A DNA stretch of 52,344 nucleotides from Lactifluus volemus (taxonomy: Eukaryota > Basidiomycota > Agaricomycetes > Russulales > Russulaceae): positions 1 to 52,344 of the forward strand of contig WTXI01000256.1 of assembly GCA_022376515.1 (NCBI GenBank), written 5' to 3'. A model generated the notes under the pieces. That model was not told where the DNA came from and searched no databases. It saw only the letters and a program-made list of their open reading frames with translations. The position numbers and the translations under genes are program-made. Numbering within the stretch: the stretch's first letter is position 1; every line of letters starts with the position of its first letter. Positions 1-10,145 of this stretch are shown one piece after another.

Positions 1-1219
1 TGGAAGTCCATCAGTTGGACGTCAAATCAGCCTACCTCAACGGGGACTTGAAAGAGGAGATCTATATGGCTCCCCCCCCAGGCTTTGACACTCCAGATGG
101 CATGGTCTTGAGATTGAAAAAGGCCGTTTACGGCACGAAGCAAGGAGGGCGCGCGTGGTACGAACACATCAAATCGACGCTCAAATCGATGGGCTACGCA
201 CGCACCGATGCCGATCACGCCGTCTTCACCCGCTTGAAGGACGAAACACTCTCCATAATTGCACTATATGTTGATGATATCACCATGGCCTGCAAAAGTC
301 TCAAAACATCAATGAAGACAAGGAGAAGTTAAAGAAAACATACCAAATGACAGACCTAGGTGAGATCACCTGGATCCTAGGAATGCACGTAACGCGCGAT
401 CGCGATGCCGGCTGGATCGCCCTATCGCAGGAGAGGTACATCAACGATGTCCTCGAACGCCTAGGAAAGGCCGACGTCAGGCCGATCAGCACCCGCGGTC
501 CCGAACGAGCATCTCCTGAAGCTCGACTCACCCGAGACAAACGTCAAGGCATACCAGAGCGCGATCGGAGCGCTGATGTACCCGATGCTCGGGACACGCC
601 CCGACCTGGCCTACACTGTGGCCGCGCTCGGACGCCACGCCGCCAACCCCGGTGAAGAGCACTTGCGAGCCCTCGACCGTGCGTTCCGATACCTCCGAGC
701 CACGAGCGACCGACGCCTCGTCTTCCAGAGGAGCCCAAGATGGGACCCTCTCCATGGTTACGTCGACGCCGACTGGGCCAGCGACGTGAACGATCGAAAT
801 CGACCTCGGGTTCGTCTTCATGTTGGCGGAGGAGCATCAGCTGGAGCTCGAAAAAGCAACAGACAGTCGCATTATCGAGTACCGAGGCCGATACATCGCA
901 GGCGCGCACGCGGCAAAAGAGGCCGCCTGGTTAAAAAACCTAGTCAGCGAAATCTGGAAAGATCAAAAAACTGACTTACCCATCATCCTTTACATTGACA
1001 ACCAATCAGCTATCTCTATCGCAAAGAATCCGGAGTTCCATGATCGCACCAAGCACATTGATGTCAGGCATCACTTTCTCAGGCAACAAGTTGATCTGAA
1101 AGCCATCAGCCTCAAGTATGCCTACAGATGAGCAAGTTGCTGATGTACTCACCAAGGGTCTTGCACGAGAGAAGCACGAACGCTTCGCAGCCTGCATGGG
1201 CCTACGCCGTGCGGACTGA
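1..1219 (+). pseudogene. Ty1/copia pol fragment (RT to RNase H), frameshifted
   Basis: This is the 3' part of a copia polyprotein, entering from outside the window. Seen: reverse transcriptase blocks QMDVKSAYLNGDLKEE-type, KAVYGTKQGGR, and the catalytic YVDD near nt 270; then TDLGEITWILGMH, and RNase H blocks with YVDADWASD near 760, DNQSAISIA near 1000 and TKHIDVRHHFLR near 1060, ending DVLTKGLAREKH and a TGA at 1217-1219. The reading frame changes near 305-345, 500-570, 790-820 and 1120, so no full protein is possible. A polypurine tract (1215-1226) and an LTR follow directly, which gives the orientation. The pol is similar in wording to the intact copia element on the minus strand near 38-42 kb, but its LTR is a different family. 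Confidence 0.93.
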
Positions 1220-1226
1220 GGGGGCG

Positions 1227-1390
1227 TGTTGGGAGCGCAGCCTCGCAGGCGTAAGTCGAGCCAACGCTTTGCAGTCACACGTCACATGACGCGTGACCGA
1301 TACCAAGGACTTTCCGCGTTCTACACTAAGTCGAATTTATTATCTCCTTATAGCTTAACTCCCTTACAATTTTGACCTCAGTCGTTCATT
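1227..1390 (+). repeat. Copia 3' LTR, left part (split by a DNA transposon)
   Basis: The LTR begins TGTTGGGAGCGCAGCC immediately after the polypurine tract. It matches the start of the solo LTR at 20854-21208 and stops at 1390, where a TIR transposon begins. The rest of the LTR resumes at 9884/9891. The joined length is about 351 bp against 355 bp for the solo copy. Confidence 0.9.
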
Positions 1391-1403
1391 CCCAGTGAAA
1401 AGT

Positions 1404-1513
1404 CGATTTAAGTAAATTTAATTCGATTGATAAAAATTAATTACGATTTAAGTAAATTTAACTCGATTGATAAAAATTGATTACGATTTAAGTAAATTGA
1501 AACCGAATGATAC
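1404..1513. repeat. Left subterminal 40-bp tandem repeats
   Basis: A 40-bp unit beginning CGATTTAAGTAAATTTAA is repeated at 1404-1443, 1444-1483 and partly from 1484. AT-rich subterminal arrays of this kind are usual transposase-binding regions (family knowledge; binding not shown here). Confidence 0.8.
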
Positions 1514-1846
1514 CGATTAAATTAATTCGATTCAATCGATTTCGGCTAAACTAAATTGAATGTCATCCGAACACAATTGAAGCGGATCGAATCATATCAA
1601 CCAGCTTACGCGAGATTAAATTTCGATCTAAAGCACTTGATTAGAATCGAATTGATATATCCCAGTCAGTGCACTGAGATTATTGAATACGCAGATACTC
1701 TGGAAACACAGTACTACTGTCCAGTCACATGGTCGGCGCATATAATCACATGGCCAGTTGCGCGTGCATCGCAATACTAGACCTACTGTTCTTCCGACTA
1801 CTCCACACGCGTTGCATACTTAGATCGATAGGACTATATTGCCTCA

Positions 1847-4800
1847 ATGTCGATGCCAAATACACCAGAGGGCGAGGAATGGTACTGCTCGTGCTCACGA
1901 CATTGTAAAGAGAAGAGATCCGTATCTAAAGCGACTTATTTCCGTCATCGGCCGTTCCGGGACGCGGATTATCGCGAAGAGCTTAGAATACGGACGGGCG
2001 GAATATCCGATCAGCCTACGCGAGTCCCATCCGTGGGGAGCTATGGGAATGGTGTGCATTTTTTCGCTCTCGATGCGATGTTTCCTTAAGTGTATTGGAA
2101 AGTAAACCGATCCGGAACGCAAAAGATATCTATCCGCTCTGATTCTGACTCAAATCTGGGTATTCGGTCCCAAACCACCTCGGATATACATGATCCTCGT
2201 GCGAATGATGTAGCGCGTCCACCCACCCTTGCACATGAGACGGAGAATACCTCACAAGAAGATCAAATTCGCTCCGATGCTGGATTTGATCATGAACGGG
2301 ACGACTCTTTCTTTCCTGATCATGGATCAGATGATCAGATCTATCAGAGCGATCAGAGATTGTCCGCTGCTATAGATCCACACCCAGTAGATTATTCTAC
2401 CGCTACCCCCGCTGATGGCGCTGAGCTCTCCGACTCGGACGTCTATGTTGGTCGTGATGCGATCCCAGATGATTCACCTGGGTTCTTTGACGATCTCTGT
2501 CCTGATCCGGCTGGTCGCATTGTCCCCAATGTCGCTGCGCTTCAAACTGCATTATCCTTTATTGAAGAGCTGCGTGCGGCAACCTTAGATCGCGATCAAT
2601 TGTCGAAGATGCCCGCCAACGACTTCGCACACCAGTTACATCGCAAGTGGATCTATTGGACAAAGACATACGATTGTGTCTAGATCTATTCTTGGCAACG
2701 ACAAGTGGCTCTGAGGAAACATACAAGAAGACATTGGCTGCGGTCAAGCGCCGCCTTCCGGACGCCGATCTACTCTCGCATGCGCGAATTAAACTATACA
2801 TTCAGGAGCTTACAGCGATCGAGCCAGTTATGACAGATATGTGTGTGAACTCGTGCATTGGGTTCACAGGTCCATTCCGCGATAAAACAATCTGTCCGGT
2901 GTGTCAGGAGGCACGTTATGAGAATGTCAGGCAGAAGAATAAGGTTCAACACGGCCGCGAAAGCAATTTATAACGATCCCCATCGGCCCACAGATCCAGG
3001 CGCAGTGGCGCAGCGAGAAGGCTGCATACAACATGGGCCATCGTCGGCGTGCAATGGAATTGATTGTTGATAAGATCACACAAAGTCTGCCTATCGATGA
3101 ATATAGCGATATATATTCTTCGGAAGAATTCACTCGGGCTGTCCTCGAGGGGGACATTAAGCCCGACGACACCGTTCTTATGTTATCGATCGATGGTGCT
3201 CAGCTGTACCAGCACAAGCAATCGGACTGTTGGATTTACATCTGGGTCTTGCTCGATTTGCCACCGGGATCTGCGATACAAGAAGAAGTACGTCCTTCCA
3301 GGTGGCTTTATACCGGGTCCTCATAAGCCCAAAAACTTGGACTCCTTCCTATTCCCGGGACTATACCATCTCGCCGCTCTCCCAGCGGGATGGACTTCGG
3401 ATCTGGGACGCTAGCCTCGATCGCGTGTTTACATCATTCCCATTCTTATATCTGGGCATGGCTGATGGCCCCGGACTGGTCCCAGCTTCATGGACAAGTC
3501 GGACATCACGGAGCCTTTGGCTGTCGTCTCTATTGCGGTCTTAAAGGCAGGCACAAGGACAATGGACCGCATTACTACCCTGCAATGCTAAAGCCATTGG
3601 ACTATGATGTTCTCTGGTTGCGATCATGATGACATCGATATCTATAAGCTTGCAGGTCCTCGCCCGATCTGTACCAGGACGGTTTGCGTAGATTGCTGCA
3701 GAGCCGCAATGACACACATTACAAACGAGTGCGCAGGGAGACTGGGATCTGTAAACCAAGTATCTTCAGCGGATTAAATCCTCGACGGTCCCTGGCACCT
3801 CCGAGGTGCTTCGCGATAGACATCATGCATCTTATCTCGCTTAATCTACCCGATCTCTTTCTGGGGCTATGGCGCGGGACTATCGATTGCGATAAGGATG
3901 ACTCAAAATCGGACTGGCCGTGGCTCTGTCTCGTTGGCGATGTCTGGCGGATGCATGGCCACGAAGTTGCACTGTGCAAGCCATACTGCCCGGGTCGTTT
4001 GAATCGACCCCCTCGAAATCCAGCAGATAAGATTTCGAGCGGTTATAAGGCATGGGAATTTCTAATGTACATCTTTGGCCTGGGACCAGCTCTGTTTCTG
4101 GGCATACTACCTGATGCGTACTGGAAGCACTTCTGTAAGCTTGTGCAAGGCGTGCGGATCATCCACCAGCGGCGCATCGAGGTAGAGCAGTTGGTTGCTG
4201 CACACAGCCTCCTCCTCGAGTTTGTTGAAGAGTTCGAGAACCTCTATTACGCTCGACTCCCTGCAAGGCTACATTTTGTACGCCAGAGCATCCACGCCAT
4301 GGCCCATCTCGCACGGGAGACTGTGCGCATTGGCCCGGGAGTGTATATTCAGCAATGGACGCTTGAACGTACTATCGGAAGTCTGGGACAGGAGATGAAG
4401 CAACCTTCGAACCCCTTTTCAAATATTGCGAACCGCGGGCTTAGGCGCAGTCAAGTCAATGCTCTGAAGGCTATAATTCCCGATTTCGATGACACTGATG
4501 TGCACGTTCCCGGCGGTGCAATCAAATCGCAAGATGACGATTACGTTCTTCTCGGTACAAAGGACACGAGCGCACGTCTACTCGATGGTGCATATGCCGA
4601 TGCATTTCGCGAATTCATGCTCTCAGAGGTGGAGGCTCTCGCTGAAGACTGGACACCGAAGGTCATACGATGGGCAAGACTTCGCCTACCAAATCAACAA
4701 ATCTCTCGTGCGTGGTGGAGCCAGCTCTACCAAGAGGGCGGAGGGTCTCGAGAAGCACGGTGCTCTCACAATGTTAAGGTGACTTGCATCTCATCCAAGA

Positions 4801-5180
4801 TATGTACGCGATGAACCCCACTGAACAGATGCATCTAGATACTATTAGATCGGACTCCCCGTTTTGCGGTAGTCCAGTTCTACTTTCTCAGCAACCACTC
4901 CGGAACGGTGCGCAAGTATGCGCTTGTGTCAATGTGGTCTGAACCGGATGCGCGACTGCTTGGTCTGTCGCATGGTACATTGTATGTATGCTCGCATATG
5001 GGCGCGAGTGATCTGCGTGTTATCGAGGTCAATTCTATCCTCTCTGTTGTGGCACTAATACCCATGAAACCGAGCGATGGAGCAGCAAGTGAACGATTTT
5101 TTGTAGTAGAGAAACCAGGTTTAGATGCATTCATTATTGGACAGGGCGATGATTATAATCCAGTAGATTATGAAGAGTAA
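1847..5180 (+). pseudogene. tnp2-type (CACTA/Plavaka-like) transposase, frameshifted
   Basis: The protein is readable in successive frames. 1847-2089 has an N-terminal Cys/His cluster (WYCSCSRHCKE, then VSKATYFRH). 2140-2683 is acidic and probably disordered. 2647-2960 has MCVNSC with TGPF and a CPVC finger. 3100-3400 has MLSIDGAQLYQ, CWIYIWVL, KKYVLPGGFIPGP and DSFLFPGLYHL. 3480-3600 has VGHHGAFGCRLYC. 3684-4750 is the core, with CFAIDIMHLISLNLPDL (D-x-MH), FLMYIFGLGP, HAMAHLARETVRIGPG and WTLERTIGSLGQEMK. 4908-5180 is the C-terminus, with FFVVEKPGLDAF, ending NPVDYEE. The order matches fungal tnp2/DUF4218-type transposases. At least four frame changes, not all explicable by introns, indicate that this copy is dead. 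Confidence 0.85.
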
Positions 5181-5204
5181 TAGTAGCTACAATGTACATT
5201 GAAC

Positions 5205-5755
5205 GGACTATAAGCACTGCCAGAGTTAGTGTGCAACGCTCGCAATATTGCAGCGTTGCTTAATTGCCTATTATCTAGGCGAGCCGGGTCGGCTAGATCA
5301 GTGGCGCGAGACGCGAGACGCGAGACACGTATTAGTTCTCGGGTCGGACCGTCCATGCCGTTGGTGCGATATACCTCGAAGACGATGATCTTTGTCGCTT
5401 TATCACATCCCTGTATTTCTCAGATATATATATTGTATTTGATGTGCCCTTGTTTCAATCTGCAGAAATTTTACTTTGACGTGCAAGGCCCGATGCCCTC
5501 GCGTCTACGTTCTTACTGGCCCTTACCCGATTCGGGCCCGACTCGGTCCGGGAGGCCGCTCGCGCGAGCCCGACACTTATGGACGCGTCGGGCGACGCCT
5601 GGGGCAGCCTCGAGCCGGCCCGTTAATTAAGACTGCTTAGGATCTTCGATCCTAAGCAGTATTTACTTATTACTTCAATCAAATAGAATTATCTCGTGTG
5701 AAGTAGTTTTATTTATCGTAAGACGTGCATTAAGGACCACCTTATTGCGACTTGG
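5205..5755. repeat. Intergenic cassette A with hairpin, after transposase
   Basis: This non-coding block follows the transposase stop. It shares with cassette B (6860-7180): AACGCTCGCAAT(A/G)TTGCAGCG, a GC-rich GACGCGAGACGCGAG run, a CGGGTCGG(A/G)CCGTCC block, a CGACGCCTGGGG block and a perfect hairpin. The hairpin arms are CTGCTTAGGATC and GATCCTAAGCAG with a TTC loop, near 5632-5660. Cassette A contains about 218 bp (roughly 5353-5570) that is absent from B. Confidence 0.8.
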
Positions 5756-5839
5756 TATAATTAAGTGATATATATTGTGCATGTGTGATAACGCAGTGGA
5801 ATTCTATATAGAACGCATGTGCGAGAAGCTTGTACGTAT

Positions 5840-5886
5840 ATGGCCATATATATGCGCATATATATGCGCATATATATGCGCATATA
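5840..5886. repeat. 12-bp palindromic tandem repeat
   Basis: About 3.5 copies of CATATATATGCG lie upstream of the first cargo gene. The open frame through this repeat is unlikely to be protein coding. Confidence 0.8.
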
Positions 5887-6078
5887 TTCAATACAATACA
5901 CCATATCTAACTACGTATACTGTCCACTCGATAACAAGACGCCCGCATATATACACTCGCATCTCGCTCAGTCCTCGCTGGTAGCCATCCCAGCCGATGC
6001 CGGCTACAAGACTCCCCCTAGAAGGGGTTGCAGTGACAGGTTCAACCCAATTCACGCCCCCCCTAACGAGGTCAATGA

Positions 6079-6811
6079 AATGCTGGGCTACCGCGTCTCA
6101 TCCGGGTTTATTGGCGGAAGTAAGCCGCGGCCATTGCCACCGGAGGTCATAGAGATCGAGGAGACCCAGCAGGTAGCAGGATCACGCCCAGACACAGAAG
6201 GTACGTGCGATTCAATAGCACCCCATATTGCTCTTGCTTTATCAAACCCTCCAGTGCCCTCATTGCAAGCTTTTCCGATGCAAATTCCATTGCATTACAA
6301 CGGAAAGAGTGTGCAAACGGATCCTCCACATCCTAGTCCCGGGCCATCTTCCCGCATAACGCAGGCGACACAAACGGACCACCCCATGCCTAGTAAGCTG
6401 CGCAAAATGTGTACAGCCCACGCTGTGCACTATGCTTCATCTGCGCCATGCACTCCCCATGTCCCTCACGGTGTGCACTACTCTTCTTGTGCGCCATGCA
6501 CTCTCCATGTCCCTCACGGTGTGCACTACTCTTCTTGTGCGCCGTGCACACCCCATGTCCCTCACGGTGTGCACTATGATTCATGTGCACCGTGCACAGC
6601 CAAAGCACCCTCTAATCGTATCGACGCATTGGTAAACTCGCAAGCACTCGTTACGAACTCGATAGAGCCGAGTAAGATCACAATAAACGGCCACTCATTA
6701 GAAGACATTATACAAAAAGCGCGGGAAGACGGGTATAAAGAGGCAATGGGACATGTCGCAAACAAGATGGAAGATGTGTTTGGACGCACACCATCGGATT
6801 GTGATGAATGA
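6079..6811 (+). CDS. Transposon cargo protein 1, His/Cys repeat protein
   Basis: Not a family I recognise. The open frame extends upstream to 5819, but that part reads through an ATATGCGC repeat. I therefore prefer the Met at 6079 (MLGYRVSSGFIGG), giving about 244 aa; an upstream exon is possible. The N-terminal half is proline-rich and acidic (PPEVIEIEE). Residues about 117-176 are four copies of a 16-residue unit of the form HYSSCAPCTPHVPHGV, placing CAPC pairs next to histidines. The C-terminal part has a helical segment (EDIIQKAREDGYKEAMGHVA). It lies between the two copies of a repeated intergenic cassette. No disabling change is seen after 6079. It may be an accessory protein of the transposon (inference). 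Confidence 0.6.
6428..6605 (+). repeat. 48-bp in-frame tandem repeat (CAPC units)
   Basis: 48-bp units lie at 6428-6475, 6476-6523 and 6524-6571, with a partial unit after that. The period is a whole number of codons, so it encodes 16-residue repeats with CxxC and several His residues. Confidence 0.92.
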
Positions 6812-6859
6812 GATCGTGATAAGTACTTTATTAGAATACCGTGACTATGAGAATACATG

Positions 6860-7180
6860 GCCATCTGTGCATTGCCAGATTTAATGTGGAACGCTCGCAA
6901 TGTTGCAGCGTTGCTTATTTCTTTATTATCTAGCCGCACCGGGCCGCCAGTGTCAGTGACGCGAGACGCGAGGGCTGGCACGTAGCAGTCCTCGGGTCGG
7001 GCCGTCCGACACTTATCGACGCGTCGGGCGACGCCTGGGGTAGCCTCGAGCCGGCCCGTTTACTTAGGATCTTCGATCCTAAGCAGTAGTCAGTTAATAT
7101 ATCGCACAGATGTATTTAATTCAAGTGTGAATCAATCATTTACTATGGTAAGGCGACCACTAGGGCCGCCTTACAATGCG
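6860..7180. repeat. Intergenic cassette B with hairpin, after cargo 1
   Basis: This is the second copy of the block described at 5205-5755. It again begins shortly after a stop codon, with the same order of motifs and the same GGATC-TTC-GATCC hairpin (about 7063-7087). It lies between cargo genes 1 and 2, so it may combine a terminator with the promoter of the next gene (inference). Confidence 0.8.
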
Positions 7181-7340
7181 TCACTCATAGATGCATGTAG
7201 ACACGTGCGATAAATCTAATCATAGCCCGATTAATCAAAATCGAATCCGTGCATTAAGATACCCATTTCGGCAATGAAATCTACTTAGAAAAGATGCACA
7301 CCCCAACGCGTTTGCATCCCCATCTTTTCATCTTCTTCAC

Positions 7341-9313
7341 AATGTCTCTCATGGACGTCGACGGCCCTATACACTGTCCGACTCTGATCTGGAGTCTCTA
7401 TCATCTACGGACTCAAGTGTCCGTGATCTGTCTGGGTCGACATCCGCCTACAACCCCTTCCTCTCTAGCGGCCAGAATACTGAGCTTATGCGTGCCACCC
7501 ATTCTGACCTCATGGCTGCCCGTAATAGCGCCTACCTCCGGGTCTGGGAAAAGTACAGACAAGAAAAAATACGTGCGGACACTTTACAGTACGAATCGCA
7601 CTTGCTCAGTCGCACAGGCAACCTAGCTCACAACACTATAACTTGAAGGGGATCTTTTAAATCCCTTGTAGAGGCCATACAGCACGGAAGCAATCCAATT
7701 CAGCCGAGCCAGGCTACTGAGACTCAAGCGGCCGAGCTGAGGCCATTAAACCACCGGGACTACCCAAACATCCATTATTGGTATGAAGAAGATTATAACG
7801 ACGAGCTACGCGCACGCCGCGCCCTGGTTAACCAAAGTGAAGAGTCCGAGCGGCCTGGGCGCGGACCAAAACGCGCCAACGAGGGCGAGAACGTGATGTG
7901 CTGGTATCTTGAGGACGACTCAGGAAGGATGCTGACCCCCCGCGAAGTGAAATCTATACGGAAATCAGCTCGGCGTATCTGGCGTGTTTTCTACGAGGAA
8001 TCATCCGGAACACTGCCGAGCCCATGGGGGCGTGTACACTTACAAATTCAATCCAGATTCTACGAAGAAATAGAATCTAAATATCCTATCCTCCGTTTGT
8101 GCCATGCACACTGGAAGGCATGCAAACTCTGCACGCAAGGATATTCGCAATGGTACGCATCACACACCAAACCAAAGAAATCCCCCAAGAATGAACAAGT
8201 CGAAGCAACGTCGTCGGAGGTGGATCCAGTACGTCCAGCCAAGAGATCAATAGACAATCCAGTCCCAGCGCCTCTAAGCAAGAGAGCGAGAGGTATCTCA
8301 ATGATTCTCATTCATAATTCCCTAACTAATGTAATCCAGACGACACGGGCCCGGTAGCACGCCCTCCGAGTCCTTCCCCCACCCCGCCGCTCACGCAGCA
8401 AGAGTGTAACAACGCCCTCGCTTCTACGGCTCCCCCCAATACTGCTCTGGAGGAGATCGACACTTCACACACTCCATGCAATGGCAGCAATGAAGGTACA
8501 TCTACTAGGCCGACTGAACGGCTGGTACGTTGATATACACTCGTACTGTACACCTGCACTCACATACTAACTCCGTGTCGCGATAGACATTGCGTGTGCC
8601 TAACCCACTGTAAGTAATGTATTCTCATTAGACAATGACATACTTACATCACTCGATCAGTGCTTCTGTCACACGACGTGAGGCAGCGATCAGGACCCCC
8701 ACCATGCATCTCGCCCCACCGATGCAAGGCGTCCACAACGAGCTCGCCCCACCCCTGACTCACATGCAATGCGCACCGGCGCCGGACATTCCTATGCAAC
8801 CACGCATAGATGCTGCGCCGATCCCCATAGACCCAGTTCTGACATCGACTCCGGATGGTGAGTTGCGATATTCTGCGCCCCATTCAGTGGCACTGACACG
8901 GAGACAGTGCCGGAGGTGCAGAGCAGCGTGCAATTAGTGTCGAATCAGGCCAACAATGGAAATACCATCAACTCTACTTCCGCTAACTCCACAGCGCCAA
9001 AGAGGACAATCCCTATGCGCCCAAACAACTCCATATCAGCGCGGTGAGTGTATCAACCAGACTCAACATCTTGGAATGATAAGATCACACAGATCACAGT
9101 AATCTCTTCGCGATCGAGTACCTTAAGGATCACCCGACCATTACGCGAGACGAATTCGGCAAAGTCTGGAACAGTTTGGACGTGGAAACTGTCACGGTAA
9201 GTGTCATATATGTATGGTACGCGTGATCTCTAATCGTAACATGTATACAGCGCTACAAGCAACTGGAACTCGAGAGAAAGCAAGAAAAGAAAGGCAAATC
9301 GAACAGAAAGTGA
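7341..9313 (+). pseudogene. Transposon cargo protein 2, multi-exon, one frameshift and one TGA
   Basis: Unknown family. It starts MSLMDVDG at 7341. A one-base shift near 7365-7375 moves to the frame DSDLESLSSTDSSVRDL, followed by a helical stretch (YLRVWEKYRQEKIRADTL). An in-frame TGA falls near 7644; the same frame continues through HYWYEEDYNDELRARRA, GRGPKRANEGENVMCWYLE, TPREVKSIRKSARRIWRVF and CHAHWKACKLCTQGYSQWY to about 8292. An intron (GTATCT...CAG, about 8293-8340) and several small exons follow. The last exons read FAIEYLKDHPTITRDEF and RYKQLELERKQEKKGK, ending in TGA at 9311-9313. The Cys/His/Trp-rich centre suggests a nucleic-acid-binding protein (inference). Confidence 0.6.
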
Positions 9314-9492
9314 TAAAGGTAAGCACAGTGCTATTATCCCTCGCTTCACGCACCAACGATCTTGGCCTTCCGACTTAGAAATGATTCGCAATGGGCCGGC
9401 CCGATCGGGCGAGGTGATCGTGATGTAATAATAAAATCGCGAACGGATTCGATTGTGTAATTCCCCAGTAAATATGAAATAAATGAATATCG
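9314..9492. other. No gene seen
   Basis: AT-rich spacer between cargo gene 2 and the right subterminal array. No convincing ORF or RNA. Confidence 0.6.
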
Positions 9493-9760
9493 ATTGAATT
9501 CGACCCAATTTGATCTGATTTGAACGCGTAATCAATTGGATTCGATCTGATTCAATCTACCAATCAATTGAATTCGACCCAATTTGATCTGATTTGAACG
9601 CGTAATCAATTGGATTCGATCTGATTCAATCTACCAATCAATTGAATTCGATCCAGTTTGATCTGATTTGAATGGGTAATCAATTGGATTCGATCTGATT
9701 CAATCTACCAATCAATTGAATTCGATCCGATTAAACCGAGTATTCAATTGAATTTGAGCG
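9493..9760. repeat. Right subterminal 74-bp tandem repeats
   Basis: A 74-bp unit beginning ATTGAATTCGACCCAATTTG is present at 9493-9566, 9567-9640 and 9641-9714, with a partial fourth unit. Further AT-rich TTTACTTTAATT repeats lead to the right TIR. The unit length differs from the 40-bp array at the left end. Confidence 0.9.
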
Positions 9761-9883
9761 TATTTAATTGTATTCGATCTCAGATTGAATTCAATCACAA
9801 ATAGTCTCACATATTGATAAAAATCGAATTGATTCAATTTACTTTAATTTACTTTAATTTACTTAAATCGACTTTTGACTGGG

Positions 9884-10077
9884 GTTCATTCCTTATATAG
9901 TGTAGACACCGTGTTCACCTTGCCTCAGTCTTTTCACTTTAGACTGAGGTTAGTCACTCTTTATTCTTTCATTCCTCAGTAAACTTACTATCTACTTAGA
10001 CTTAGGATTCTCATCCAATAGGTAGATCAATATAAGTCTTTTCACTTTAGACTGAGACTTAGGATTCTCATCCAATA
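9884..10077 (+). repeat. Copia 3' LTR, right part
   Basis: The sequence resumes with the transposon target duplication (GTTCATT) and CCTTATATAGTGTAGACACC. It ends ...CTCATCCAATA at 10077, the same end as the solo LTR at 21208. The AGACTGAG(G/A) segments are repeated twice within it, as in the solo copy. Together with 1227-1390 it makes one complete LTR. Confidence 0.88.
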
Positions 10078-10145
10078 TCTCTCTGCCTCGAGTTTCAGTG
10101 AGCGGCCCTTATTCCGCCAGTGTCAACATCACTTTGTCCAAGATT

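Larger units (their letters stand above)
1391..9883. mobile_element. 8.5 kb TIR DNA transposon with tnp2-type transposase
   Basis: The terminal inverted repeat is CCCAGT(G/C)AAAAGTCG and continues for about 25 bp with one mismatch: 1391-1415 against the reverse complement of 9859-9883. The direct repeat GTTCATT flanks it at 1384-1390 and 9884-9890; it can be read as GTTCATTCC (7 to 9 bp). Inside are AT-rich subterminal repeats, a broken transposase (1847-5180) and two cargo genes (6079-6811; 7341-9313), all on the plus strand. The host site is the copia LTR, whose two halves rejoin cleanly once the element is removed. The transposase places it near CACTA/CMC (tnp2, Plavaka-like) elements, but the long target duplication is unusual for that group. 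Confidence 0.9.

Noticed and set aside
5819..6078. N-terminal extension of cargo protein 1
   Set aside because: It reads through the ATATGCGC tandem repeat and an AT-rich leader; composition is not protein-like, so I start at 6079.
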